Shown here piece after piece: positions 1-8,904 of a DNA stretch of 64,000 nt. Below the pieces are notes generated by a model. It saw only the letters and a program-made list of their open reading frames with translations, ran no database searches and had not been told where the DNA came from. The number at the start of each line of letters is the position of its first letter. The stretch's first letter is position 1. A program made the translations under genes and the position numbers. The stretch spans positions 1,445,001 to 1,509,000 of the forward strand of contig NZ_FNSF01000001.1 of the NCBI RefSeq assembly GCF_900105455.1, read 5' to 3'. This DNA comes from Tenacibaculum sp. MAR_2009_124. GTDB lineage: Bacteria; Bacteroidota; Bacteroidia; Flavobacteriales; Flavobacteriaceae.

Positions 1-983
<983 letters not shown>

Positions 984-1262
984 ATAATCTTTAATATTAT
1001 GTAATGTCAAGTCTTCAAAAGAATTTCAAGTGAAACATCTTAATAAGATGCCTCTGTGGTAATTCTACTCTTTGTTTATTTAATCTCTTAAATTACGCTG
1101 TCAATTTCAATATTTTCAATGAACTTTGTTTACCGTTCTTTTTAGTCTTCTAAACCTAAATCCCAATAAACTTCTTGTTGAAATGTTAGAATCGAACTAA
1201 CTGATTTTTTTTACTTCAAATCATTCCAAAATTTCTGTGATCGTGTTGCTCTCTTAAAGCGG
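984..1262 (-). other. 16S rRNA leader
   Basis: This AT-rich stretch lies between the most proximal promoter and the 16S gene and has no coding potential. On the minus strand it carries the phrase TTGAAATTGACAGCG (complement near 1096-1110), which I recognise as typical of flavobacterial pre-16S leaders. It presumably contains RNase III processing and antitermination signals, but I cannot delimit them by eye. Confidence 0.6.
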
Positions 1263-1265
1263 ATG

Positions 1266-1296
1266 CAAAGATATAAACTCTTTTAAAACTGACAAA
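1266..1296 (-). promoter_or_regulatory. rRNA promoter P1 (proximal)
   Basis: On the minus strand TTTG (complement 1293-1296) is followed after 19 bp by TATCTTTG (complement 1266-1273). This matches the Bacteroidetes primary sigma consensus TTTG-N19-21-TAnnTTTG. It lies about 280 bp upstream of the 16S gene and is the closest of three similar motifs. Confidence 0.7.
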
Positions 1297-1378
1297 CTTT
1301 TTTTTAAAAAAAAGTTTCTTCAAAACTCTAAAGAAATCTCTGCAATAAATTAATGAACTTGCCGTTAAAATCGGATGG

Positions 1379-1410
1379 CAAAGATACCGCTTTTATTTCT
1401 TCCTAAACAA
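1379..1410 (-). promoter_or_regulatory. rRNA promoter P2 (middle)
   Basis: On the minus strand TTG (complement 1408-1410) is followed after 21 bp by TATCTTTG (complement 1379-1386). The -7 box and nearby bases closely resemble P1, which suggests duplicated promoter units upstream of the rRNA operon. Confidence 0.6.
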
Positions 1411-1512
1411 GCTTTTTTTAACTTATTTTTTCAACTCCCTAATATCTCTTAATCCAACCCTAACCTCAATGAACTTGCTAACTCTGTATCTGCGTTTCCG
1501 TGTTAGCGGCTG

Positions 1513-1542
1513 CAAACATACAACCATTTTTTAGCCCCACAA
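1513..1542 (-). promoter_or_regulatory. rRNA promoter P3 (distal)
   Basis: On the minus strand TTG (complement 1540-1542) is followed after 19 bp by TATGTTTG (complement 1513-1520). It is the third match to the Bacteroidetes promoter consensus upstream of the rRNA operon, and lies just downstream of the end of the DUF4294 gene. Confidence 0.6.
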
Positions 1543-1615
1543 CACTTTTTTAAAGTTATTTTAAAACTCCCGTAATATATCCTCAAAAAAACCTAGATAT
1601 CAAGCGATTGTATGA

Positions 1616-2362
1616 CTAAGTTTTTTTGACCTTTTTTAATTTCTCAGGCTTTGCCTTCTTCTTCTTCCTTTTCGCAAACATTTCTTTATATACATTTACA
1701 TTAATAGCTCCCTTTCTATCCGATACAATCTTCCTATATTCTTTTTTCAATTTAGGCTCTTGATACGCTAATATTTCATTTATATAAGCTCGTTGTATAA
1801 CATCTTCTATTAAGTAATCCTCGTTTTCACTCTCAGGTTTATATTCCGACTTCAAAGATAGCTTGAAGAGATTTGCAGTTGTATTATACCAAAAGGCCTT
1901 CCAACCACTTCGCAACTCCTTTATATTATTGAAAGCTGTCTTTCCTGTTTGCCTATGAATTAGTTTAAGTAAAATCCGACCTTCTGTCCTTGTTAATTTT
2001 TTCAACCTCTTGGTGAGCTCTTTTTCCAAATAAGATTGAACCGTTTTTATATATTTCTTTTTCTTTCTTTTAGAGGTAATCTTATCTAATCGTACATTTA
2101 AACTATCTAACCTCTTTGCAGCGAGTATAGCGTAAGGATATGCTTTATAAACTTTACGCTTAAACCAAAGGTAATATCTTACATCTACACGCGAACTAAA
2201 TTTATGCTTAGGAAGTATTGCGACCTCATTTAAATGTATCATTAAAGAATCTGCATCAATTAAAGAATAATACTTATCTTTAAAATTAGGAGCCTGATCC
2301 TTTTTCTGAGCATGCGCCATTAAACCAACAAACAGTATATATATGACTACAATTTTTTTCAT
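1616..2362 (-). CDS. DUF4294 family exported protein
   Basis: This 248-residue protein starts with a signal peptide (hydrophobic residues 4-17, likely cleavage after AHA-Q). The conserved block at about 40-110, which includes YYLWFKRKVYKAYPYA, is the part I recognise as DUF4294, a Bacteroidetes family of unknown function. The C-terminal 20 residues are almost entirely Lys with Ala and Pro, suggesting an unstructured basic tail. The gene lies upstream of the rRNA operon on the same strand, and I see no convincing terminator between them. The protein is probably periplasmic or envelope-associated. Its function is not inferable from the sequence. Confidence 0.75.
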   Translation of the reverse strand: MKKIVVIYILFVGLMAHAQKKDQAPNFKDKYYSLIDADSLMIHLNEVAILPKHKFSSRVDVRYYLWFKRKVYKAYPYAILAAKRLDSLNVRLDKITSKRKKKKYIKTVQSYLEKELTKRLKKLTRTEGRILLKLIHRQTGKTAFNNIKELRSGWKAFWYNTTANLFKLSLKSEYKPESENEDYLIEDVIQRAYINEILAYQEPKLKKEYRKIVSDRKGAINVNVYKEMFAKRKKKKAKPEKLKKVKKT

Positions 2363-2453
2363 TTTTATAAACTCTACTATATTGTATTTAAACCAGTGTT
2401 AAAGGTAATTATTTTAAATCTTACACTATTTCAATTTTAACTTTTTTATTATT

Positions 2454-2461
2454 TATATTTG
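2454..2461 (+). promoter_or_regulatory. -7 promoter box of fdhD
   Basis: TATATTTG matches the Bacteroidetes -7 consensus TAnnTTTG and ends 5 bases before the fdhD ATG at 2467. The upstream -33 region is T-rich but has no clear TTG. If the usual spacing holds, transcription would start within two bases of the start codon. Confidence 0.45.
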
Positions 2462-2466
2462 TTTTT

Positions 2467-3264
2467 ATGGAACAAGTTAGGGCATACGATGCTATTAAAG
2501 CTTCTCTTGAAAGCTCTTTGAAACTGGAAGACAGACTAGTAGTTGAAGCTCCTCTTCAGATAAATATCAATAATCAACCATATACCGTTGTAATGCGAAC
2601 ACCGGGAGATGATGAATATCTTATTCGAGGGTTGCTATTTGCAGAGGATATTTTCAAAAAGCAATTTTCTTTTAACCTTGAACGAGTTGATGATGATCAT
2701 GAATATTTCAATAATATACTCAATGTTATTATTTCGAAAGATGATTTAGGAAAAGGGTATTTAAACAAAAGAACACTGTTATCCGTATCCTCTTGCGGGA
2801 TATGTGGTAAGAAAGAAATTGAAGACCTAAAAGTTGAAGGAAAAGCACTTCATAATCAAATATCATTATCTTTAGTTGAAATTCAAGCAATGTTTGATAT
2901 AATGATTGAGCAACAAAACACGTTTGAATTAACTGGAGGGAGTCACGCTTGTGCTATTTTTGATAAAAGTAAAAACATCATTACCTTAAAAGAAGATATT
3001 GGAAGACATAATGCTGTAGACAAATGTATCGGGCATTTATTAGAATCAAATAAATTAAGCGAAGCTACAATTATGCTAGTAAGTGGTAGAGTCTCTTACG
3101 AAATAGTAAGCAAGGCCTTTTTTGCCAAAACCCCAATAATCGTGGCCGTATCTGCATGCTCATCTTTGGCAGTAGATTTTGCCAAGGAGTTTGGCATTTG
3201 TCTTATTGGTTTTACCCGACAAAATAAAATGACGATATACTCAAATCCTCAATATATATTATAA
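2467..3264 (+). CDS. fdhD: Formate dehydrogenase accessory sulfurtransferase FdhD
   Basis: FdhD transfers sulfur from a cysteine desulfurase to the molybdenum-bis-MGD cofactor, which activates formate dehydrogenase-type enzymes in the cytoplasm. The 265-residue length is normal. The family's CxxC motif is present as Cys110-Gly-Ile-Cys113 in the phrase SSCGICGKK. Other family blocks are present, including the TGGSHACAIF region, EDIGRHNAVDKCIG and SGRVSYEIV. The stop codon overlaps the start of the next gene (TAATG), which is a molybdopterin oxidoreductase, so the two are translationally coupled. The pairing indicates that FdhD serves that enzyme. Confidence 0.96.
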   Translation: MEQVRAYDAIKASLESSLKLEDRLVVEAPLQININNQPYTVVMRTPGDDEYLIRGLLFAEDIFKKQFSFNLERVDDDHEYFNNILNVIISKDDLGKGYLNKRTLLSVSSCGICGKKEIEDLKVEGKALHNQISLSLVEIQAMFDIMIEQQNTFELTGGSHACAIFDKSKNIITLKEDIGRHNAVDKCIGHLLESNKLSEATIMLVSGRVSYEIVSKAFFAKTPIIVAVSACSSLAVDFAKEFGICLIGFTRQNKMTIYSNPQYIL

Positions 3265-5561
3265 TGAGTACAAAAAAAACAAACGCACAACCACCTGAAG
3301 AGCTTACAGGTATTAAGCTAACAGATATTCCTAAAAAAGCAGTAGGTACAACCGCCATAAAATCAGCATTGAAGCATGTTGTTTCTGAAACAGGGCTTGG
3401 TAAAAGTATTGGTTTGTTAAAAAACATGAATCAGAAGGATGGTTTTGATTGTCCGGGTTGTGCGTGGCCTGATCCTGATGAAAAAAGAGCATTTTTAGCT
3501 GAATATTGCGAAAATGGAGCAAAAGCCATAGCAGAAGAAGCTACAAAAAACAAAGTCAGCCCTATGTTTTTTGCTACTCATTCCGTTCAAGAATTATCAG
3601 AATGGTCTGACTATAACATCGGAAAAAGTGGTAGAATTACTGCTCCTATGCTTTTAAAGGAGAATGCCACTCATTATGAAGAAATATCATGGGATAATGC
3701 ATTCTCTCTTATTGGAGAACAATTAAACGAACTAAATTCTCCAGATGAGGCTATATTTTATACCTCGGGAAGAACAAGTAACGAGGCAGCTTACCTTTAT
3801 CAGTTATTCGTTCGTCAATTTGGAACGAATAATCTTCCTGATTGTTCAAACATGTGTCATGAAAGTAGTGGTAGCGGATTATCCGAAACTTTAGGTATTG
3901 GTAAAGGCTCTGTTACTCTTGATGATTTCGATCATGCAGATTTAGTTATTGTCATTGGCCAAAATCCTGGAACCAACCACCCACGAATGTTGACTGCTCT
4001 AGCAGAAACAAAAAAGAAAGGGGGGAAAATAATGACTATCAACCCTCTTCCTGAAGTGGGACTAATGAATTATGTTGATCCTCAAAATCCTCTAAAATGG
4101 CTTGGCTCTGGTCAAAAGTTAACAGATCAATTCCTTCAAGTTAAAATAAATGGAGATGTTGCTTTATTAAAAATTATTATGAAATTAATGAAGCAAAAGG
4201 AAGAAGAACAACCTGGATCCGTATTTAATCATGATTTCATTAAATCACAAACTCATGGTTTTGAAGAATTAATGAACGATCTTGATTTTCATTCTATTGA
4301 AGAACTACTACCTCAAACAGGCTTAACTCTTCCTGAAATTAAGAAAGCTTCAGAACTAATTGTGAATAACGATAAAATTATTATTTGTTGGGCTATGGGG
4401 CTCACTCAACATAAAAACGGAGTAGATAATATAAGAGAGATCGTTAATTTACTTCTTTTAAAAGGGAGTATAGGAAAAAAAGGAGCTGGAACATGTCCTG
4501 TGAGAGGGCATTCGAATGTTCAAGGAGATCGTACAATGGGGATATGGGAAAAACCAAAACTACCTTTTTTAAATGCTTTGGAAAAGGAGTTTAATTTTAT
4601 AGCTCCCAAAAAACATGGATATGATGTTGTAGATGCAATAGAAGCTATGCATGCCAATAAAGCGAAAGTATTTATTGGAATGGGAGGCAATTTTGTATCA
4701 GCTACTCCCGATACCGAATATACTGCCGATGCTTTGAGAAATTGTAATTTAACTGTTCACGTTTCAACAAAACTAAATCGAAGCCATTTAATTCATGGTA
4801 AACAAGCCCTAATCCTACCTTGCTTGGGTAGGTCTGAAAAGGACATACAAAATAGTGTAGAACAATTTGTTTCTGTCGAAAACTCCATGGGGGTAGTTCA
4901 CCAATCTAAAGGCCATTTAAAACCTTGTTCTTCTTTATTATTAAGTGAACCCAAAATTGTAGCTGGTATCGCAGAGAAAACTCTTAAAAAATCCAGCGTT
5001 AAATGGAGCAATCTAACTTCTAACTATGATTTAATACGAGATAAAATTGAAGCTACCATAAATGGTTTCAATAATTATAATAAAAGAGTTCGTGAAAAAG
5101 GTGGTTTTTATCTTCCCAACAATGCCAGAAAAGCAGACTTCTCTCCTACTTCAACAGGGAAAGCTAATTTCACATTAAATAAACCTTCTGATATTAAACT
5201 AAAAGAAGATCAATTTATATTGATGACTATCAGAACTCATGATCAATACAATACCACAATTTATGGATTACATGATAGATATCGAGGCATCATGAATGAA
5301 AGAAGAGTTATTCTAATGAATTATGAAGACATGAAAAATTATGATCTTAAAAAACTTGATAAGGTCGATTTAATTAGTCATTACGAAGATCAAAAAAGAA
5401 TTGCAAAACAATTTCTTGTGATACCTTATAGTATTCCGAAAAACTGCGTAGCTACTTATTTCCCAGAAGCCAATGTATTGGTTCCAATAAAAAGTAAGGC
5501 TCGTATTAGTAATACACCTGCTTCTAAAGGAGTTATCATTAGCCTGAAAAAATGTAGTTAA
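3264..5561 (+). CDS. FdhF/YdeP-family molybdopterin oxidoreductase
   Basis: This 765-residue protein is a member of the formate dehydrogenase alpha-like YdeP family, which uses a bis-MGD cofactor. It has the family's N-terminal CPGCAWPDP phrase near residue 64 followed by EYCENGAKA. The phrase NMCHESSG holds Cys198-His199, which occupies the place of the metal-ligand Sec/Cys-His pair of formate dehydrogenase H. A molybdopterin dinucleotide-binding domain occupies roughly residues 640-760. The four-cysteine [4Fe-4S] spacing of classical FdhF is not complete; I see only CxxC and one later Cys. No electron-transfer subunit or quinone partner lies nearby, and no twin-arginine signal is present, so it is likely cytoplasmic. 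The substrate is unknown; YdeP of E. coli is linked to acid resistance. Confidence 0.9.
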   Translation: MSTKKTNAQPPEELTGIKLTDIPKKAVGTTAIKSALKHVVSETGLGKSIGLLKNMNQKDGFDCPGCAWPDPDEKRAFLAEYCENGAKAIAEEATKNKVSPMFFATHSVQELSEWSDYNIGKSGRITAPMLLKENATHYEEISWDNAFSLIGEQLNELNSPDEAIFYTSGRTSNEAAYLYQLFVRQFGTNNLPDCSNMCHESSGSGLSETLGIGKGSVTLDDFDHADLVIVIGQNPGTNHPRMLTALAETKKKGGKIMTINPLPEVGLMNYVDPQNPLKWLGSGQKLTDQFLQVKINGDVALLKIIMKLMKQKEEEQPGSVFNHDFIKSQTHGFEELMNDLDFHSIEELLPQTGLTLPEIKKASELIVNNDKIIICWAMGLTQHKNGVDNIREIVNLLLLKGSIGKKGAGTCPVRGHSNVQGDRTMGIWEKPKLPFLNALEKEFNFIAPKKHGYDVVDAIEAMHANKAKVFIGMGGNFVSATPDTEYTADALRNCNLTVHVSTKLNRSHLIHGKQALILPCLGRSEKDIQNSVEQFVSVENSMGVVHQSKGHLKPCSSLLLSEPKIVAGIAEKTLKKSSVKWSNLTSNYDLIRDKIEATINGFNNYNKRVREKGGFYLPNNARKADFSPTSTGKANFTLNKPSDIKLKEDQFILMTIRTHDQYNTTIYGLHDRYRGIMNERRVILMNYEDMKNYDLKKLDKVDLISHYEDQKRIAKQFLVIPYSIPKNCVATYFPEANVLVPIKSKARISNTPASKGVIISLKKCS

Positions 5562-5608
5562 AAAAGATTTGTATTTTAGTACCCGAAACCAACTTTAAAT
5601 ATTAAAGC

Positions 5609-6247
5609 ATGCCATTTATTGAAGAAGCGAAGTATCAATTGATGCAAGAAGATATTGATGCCACAAAACTTAAACTTGAAGAAAGAGAAAAAGAACTAAC
5701 AGATTTAAATGAAAGTGTTCAGCATCAAAAGCAAAAATCTAGAACTATAGCAATAGTGTTAGGTCTGCTTTTAGGCCTTTCTCTAGGCATTGTATTTATT
5801 GTACTCAAAAACAATAATTTTTCAGCTGGTGATTTAACAGCTGATACAAAAATTGACGTAGCCAAAATAAAAGCAGAAGAAGCAGAACGTGTAATAGACA
5901 GCATTTCTAATGCAGTAAGCAACAACTCTGGGTTAGCGGCTAACGATTTAAATCAAGAAGATGTAAATTTAGATGATGAAATGGCTACCATTGAAGAAAA
6001 CAATAACGGACAAACAGTGTATTCCGTTCAAATTGGAGTTTTTTCGAAAAATAAATATCCTTTACTGTCGGAAAACTCGTTAGCTGGAATTGCCTCAAAA
6101 AACAGTGAATATTTTAAATATTCTTTGGGTATATTTGCATCTCTTGCTGAAGCGAAAAAGCTAAAATCTGAATTAGTGAAAATTGGCTTTAAAGATGCTT
6201 TTACCGCATCTTATATAAATGGAGAACGACAACAAATACATCACTAA
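5609..6247 (+). CDS. Membrane-anchored SPOR domain protein
   Basis: This 212-residue protein has a charged coiled-coil N-terminus (residues 10-45), one transmembrane segment (about 46-66) and a linker. A C-terminal SPOR-type domain (about 137-212) begins YSVQIGVFSKNKYP and contains the matching repeat half YSLGIFASLAEAKKLKSEL. SPOR domains bind denuded glycan strands of peptidoglycan, often at the division septum. The topology would be N-terminus in the cytoplasm and SPOR domain in the periplasm. It lies 47 bp after the oxidoreductase and 17 bp before the outer-membrane barrel gene, so it is probably co-transcribed with the latter. Confidence 0.8.
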   Translation: MPFIEEAKYQLMQEDIDATKLKLEEREKELTDLNESVQHQKQKSRTIAIVLGLLLGLSLGIVFIVLKNNNFSAGDLTADTKIDVAKIKAEEAERVIDSISNAVSNNSGLAANDLNQEDVNLDDEMATIEENNNGQTVYSVQIGVFSKNKYPLLSENSLAGIASKNSEYFKYSLGIFASLAEAKKLKSELVKIGFKDAFTASYINGERQQIHH

Positions 6248-6264
6248 ATAACAAACACCAATTC

Positions 6265-7782
6265 ATGTTTAAAAGCATAATAAAAAAAGTACTCATGTTT
6301 AATTTAACATTGAGTGCTTGTTTTTTTTACGGACAAGAACAACCAATAAATCCCAAAATTCAAAATGCCTTTGGTCAACTAGACTATCTATCCATTGCAA
6401 TGCCAGAAAATGAAGTCAATATGGATTTTTCAGGTATTCATTATAACTTAAAAATTAATGATTGGAGTTATGCTGGTGTTGGTATTTATGGTTCTATTGG
6501 AGGAATCCGAGGAGGATTTTTTACTTTAGGAGTCAATGCTGGAATTCAAAAAAAACTGATTGATAATTTCTTTATTGATACTGGTATTCACTTTGGTGGT
6601 GGCGGTGGTGCTTCAGCTCCCGATGGTGGTGGCGCCTTTATTCTTCCTCATTTCAATTTAGGTTATGATTTTAAATACTTTTCTACGACAGCAGGATATA
6701 GTTATATTAACTTTTTTGATCAAGGGTTAATTAAAAGCAGCCAGTTTAATGTAGCTGTGCAAATTCCTTTATCTTTCAAACACTCTAACTTCGAAAATTC
6801 AGAAAAAAGTTTTTCTTTAGATGAATTAGGAGAAACCAAATGGAATGGTAAGAGTAATAGAAACTCTCTTTTCGTTCATTTAAACAACTTAAAGGTTACT
6901 AAAGGCAACTACGAGGGAAGAACTATTCGGTTAGCTGGTTTCGAATACAACTCTTATTTTAATGATAATTTCTTCTACTATGTTAAAGCTGATGGTGCTT
7001 ATCAAGGGATAAAGGCTGGTTATATGGATGTCTTTATCGGTGCTGGATATCACTTCGGAATGAATAAAAACAGAACCAATATTCTAGCTAAATTCGGTAT
7101 TGGTGCTGGCGGAGGTGGTGGTGTTGATACTGGAGGAGGTTTTTTAATTTATCCAGATATTTCTCTAGAACAAAAATTGTTTGATAATGTATATGTTTCA
7201 ATAGATAAAGGATATATTATGAGCCCTGATAGTCGTTTTGCTTCTTCTTCTTTTGGTTTTGGAGTAAAATATTATGTTGATAGAGATGGAACCAACTCTA
7301 AAAATAATTCATTCTCTTTTGGAAAGTTAAAGGGACTTGAAACTATTATTAAACATGATATCTATTCTAATGCTCAAAGAGATACAGGTATTAAGCAAGA
7401 TATGCATCAAATATCATTACAAATCAACTTTTTCTTAAATGAACATATCTACGCTGCTGGTCAAACAGCCTTTGCTAATTTTGGAGACGCTGGCGCATAT
7501 GCAGAAGGAATTGTTGGTTTAGGAATTAAATCTAATCGTTTCTTTAATAATTCAACCTATATATTCACGCAAATGTTAGGAGGAGCTGCCGGTGGTGGCG
7601 GTATTAGCACTGGCCAAGGCTTGATCCTTAAACCCAGTTTAGGTTTAGATTTTAAACTGAATCAGAATCTAAGTATTCGAGGGGCTGCTGGATATGTAAA
7701 AGCAAAAGGAGGAAGTTTAAGTACCTCTTTCTTCAACTTAGGAGTCAACTATAGTTTTTCATTTTTAAGTATGAAAAAGTAA
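6265..7782 (+). CDS. Glycine-rich outer-membrane beta-barrel protein (unknown function)
   Basis: This 505-residue protein has a signal peptide ending near ACFFYGQ. The body is made of alternating aromatic/Gly strands and ends in aromatic-rich strands (GVNYSFSFLSMKK), as in outer-membrane barrels. It contains three internal repeats of about 150-180 residues. Each repeat carries a poly-Gly hairpin followed by a strand of the form (F/L)ILP.(F/I).L: GGGGGASAPDGGGAFILPHF near 113, GAGGGGGVDTGGGFLIYPDI near 274 and GGAAGGGGISTGQGLILKPS near 445. I do not recognise a named family. The upstream SPOR gene suggests a cell-envelope role. Confidence 0.6.
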   Translation: MFKSIIKKVLMFNLTLSACFFYGQEQPINPKIQNAFGQLDYLSIAMPENEVNMDFSGIHYNLKINDWSYAGVGIYGSIGGIRGGFFTLGVNAGIQKKLIDNFFIDTGIHFGGGGGASAPDGGGAFILPHFNLGYDFKYFSTTAGYSYINFFDQGLIKSSQFNVAVQIPLSFKHSNFENSEKSFSLDELGETKWNGKSNRNSLFVHLNNLKVTKGNYEGRTIRLAGFEYNSYFNDNFFYYVKADGAYQGIKAGYMDVFIGAGYHFGMNKNRTNILAKFGIGAGGGGGVDTGGGFLIYPDISLEQKLFDNVYVSIDKGYIMSPDSRFASSSFGFGVKYYVDRDGTNSKNNSFSFGKLKGLETIIKHDIYSNAQRDTGIKQDMHQISLQINFFLNEHIYAAGQTAFANFGDAGAYAEGIVGLGIKSNRFFNNSTYIFTQMLGGAAGGGGISTGQGLILKPSLGLDFKLNQNLSIRGAAGYVKAKGGSLSTSFFNLGVNYSFSFLSMKK

Positions 7783-7795
7783 CATTCATAAAAAC

Positions 7796-7819
7796 AGCTA
7801 CGGCCGCAAGGTCGTAGTT
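7796..7819 (+). terminator. Hairpin terminator with GCAA tetraloop
   Basis: CTACGGCC / GGTCGTAG forms a stem (one G-U wobble) around a GCAA tetraloop at 7798-7817. It can be extended by two pairs and is followed by a T-containing tail. It lies between the convergent barrel gene and the 98-residue membrane protein gene and may serve the former. Confidence 0.6.
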
Positions 7820-7822
7820 GCT

Positions 7823-8119
7823 TTATACTTCAATAGTCGTTTTCTTTTCTTTTGACGATGTAAAAACATAAGTAAATAACCACATTAATGTAAATGTTGG
7901 TATCACATCTAAACCAGGCATTGCTTCTTCAATAAAAGTAACAGCCGCAGCTATTTTACCTTTGTTTCCCTTGTACATTTTTGCCATTAAAAAGGCAGCA
8001 GCCGGAGCCCAAACGACATCAGTTATTTCACCTAGTCCAGGAAACAGAAACGATAGGTATCCTATCGCATCAAATAACAAACTTAAAGCTAGTTTTAAAA
8101 ATTTATTCTCTTTATTCAT
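7823..8119 (-). CDS. Small hypothetical membrane protein
   Basis: This 98-residue protein has two to three hydrophobic segments (about 10-28, 34-46 and 70-88). A DAIGYLSFLFPGLGEITDVVWAP stretch and a PGLDVIPTFTLMW stretch look like two halves of an inward-facing repeat. The tail is Lys-rich and cytoplasmic. I have seen similar short proteins in Bacteroidetes but cannot name a family. It is a lone gene, convergent with the barrel gene and divergent from the Nudix gene. Confidence 0.6.
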   Translation of the reverse strand: MNKENKFLKLALSLLFDAIGYLSFLFPGLGEITDVVWAPAAAFLMAKMYKGNKGKIAAAVTFIEEAMPGLDVIPTFTLMWLFTYVFTSSKEKKTTIEV

Positions 8120-8170
8120 ATTTATTGTTAGATATTACATGTGTTAATGAGCAAAATTCAAGCCAAAAAA

Positions 8171-8202
8171 TTGGTTTAACCTCTTTAAAAATAATATGTT
8201 TG
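8171..8202 (+). promoter_or_regulatory. Promoter of the CoA-pyrophosphatase-like gene
   Basis: TTG (8171-8173) is followed after 21 bp by TATGTTTG (8195-8202), matching the Bacteroidetes consensus. The -7 box contains the ATG at 8196, so translation cannot begin there. This supports the downstream ATG at 8223, about 17 bases after the predicted transcription start. Confidence 0.6.
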
Positions 8203-8222
8203 TCAGAAATTATGAAAGTACT

Positions 8223-8849
8223 ATGTTTTTTTCAGATTTCATAAATCAAATAGATCATTTTCAAGAGCGTTCTCTAGGAGGCCTTAATTCTCATTTTAAA
8301 TTAGCACCTGAGATTAGAAAAAAATATTCTGAGGAAATGATTCTAGATAAAAAACCCAGAAGAGCTGCTGTTTTGGCTTTGTTTTTTCCAGATGAAAATA
8401 ATCATACCAAATTTTTGCTAACGCAAAGAGCTAGTTACAAAGGCACTCATTCTGCACAAATAAGTTTTCCTGGAGGTAAATATGATTTAAACGACTTTGA
8501 TTTAAAGGAAACGGCTTTAAGGGAAACTGATGAAGAAGTAGGTGTTTCTAATGAAAAGGTTAACGTTATTCGTCGACTTTCTGACACATATATTCCGCCC
8601 AGTAACTTTTTGGTAGCTCCTTTTATGGGCTATCTTGATTTCAAACCACTTTTCAACCCTAATTATGAAGTCGCCAAAATAATTGAAGTTTCTTTAGATG
8701 ATTTATTAGACGAATCTAACCTTGTTTATACTTCTCTGAGTACTTCATATATGGATGATATTGAAGTACCTAGCTTTAATTTAAATAATTACACTGTTTG
8801 GGGAGCTACGGCAATGATGTTATCAGAAATTAAAGATTTAATAAAATAA
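8223..8849 (+). CDS. Nudix hydrolase, CoA pyrophosphatase type
   Basis: This is a predicted coenzyme A diphosphatase, splitting CoA into 4'-phosphopantetheine and 3',5'-ADP. The upstream UPF0035-type motif of the NudL/CoA subfamily is seen as LLTQRASYKGTHSAQISFPGG. It runs into the Nudix box, with conserved Arg-Glu and Glu-Glu in LRETDEEVGV. I place the start at 8223 (MFFSDFINQ), not at 8196, because the earlier ATG is inside the promoter -7 box and relatives begin with a similar MxFSxF phrase. The product is then 208 residues. It lies just upstream of an acyltransferase gene. Confidence 0.85.
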   Translation: MFFSDFINQIDHFQERSLGGLNSHFKLAPEIRKKYSEEMILDKKPRRAAVLALFFPDENNHTKFLLTQRASYKGTHSAQISFPGGKYDLNDFDLKETALRETDEEVGVSNEKVNVIRRLSDTYIPPSNFLVAPFMGYLDFKPLFNPNYEVAKIIEVSLDDLLDESNLVYTSLSTSYMDDIEVPSFNLNNYTVWGATAMMLSEIKDLIK

Positions 8850-8904
8850 TAACATTCTTCTTTTTCTTTTGTAATTTAGCAAGCTACTAATAAAAACCAC
8901 TTAT

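Noticed and set aside
7962..8244. Two plus-strand frames opposite the 98-residue membrane protein
   Set aside because: They are antisense to a protein with clear membrane-helix pattern and show no domain-like composition of their own.
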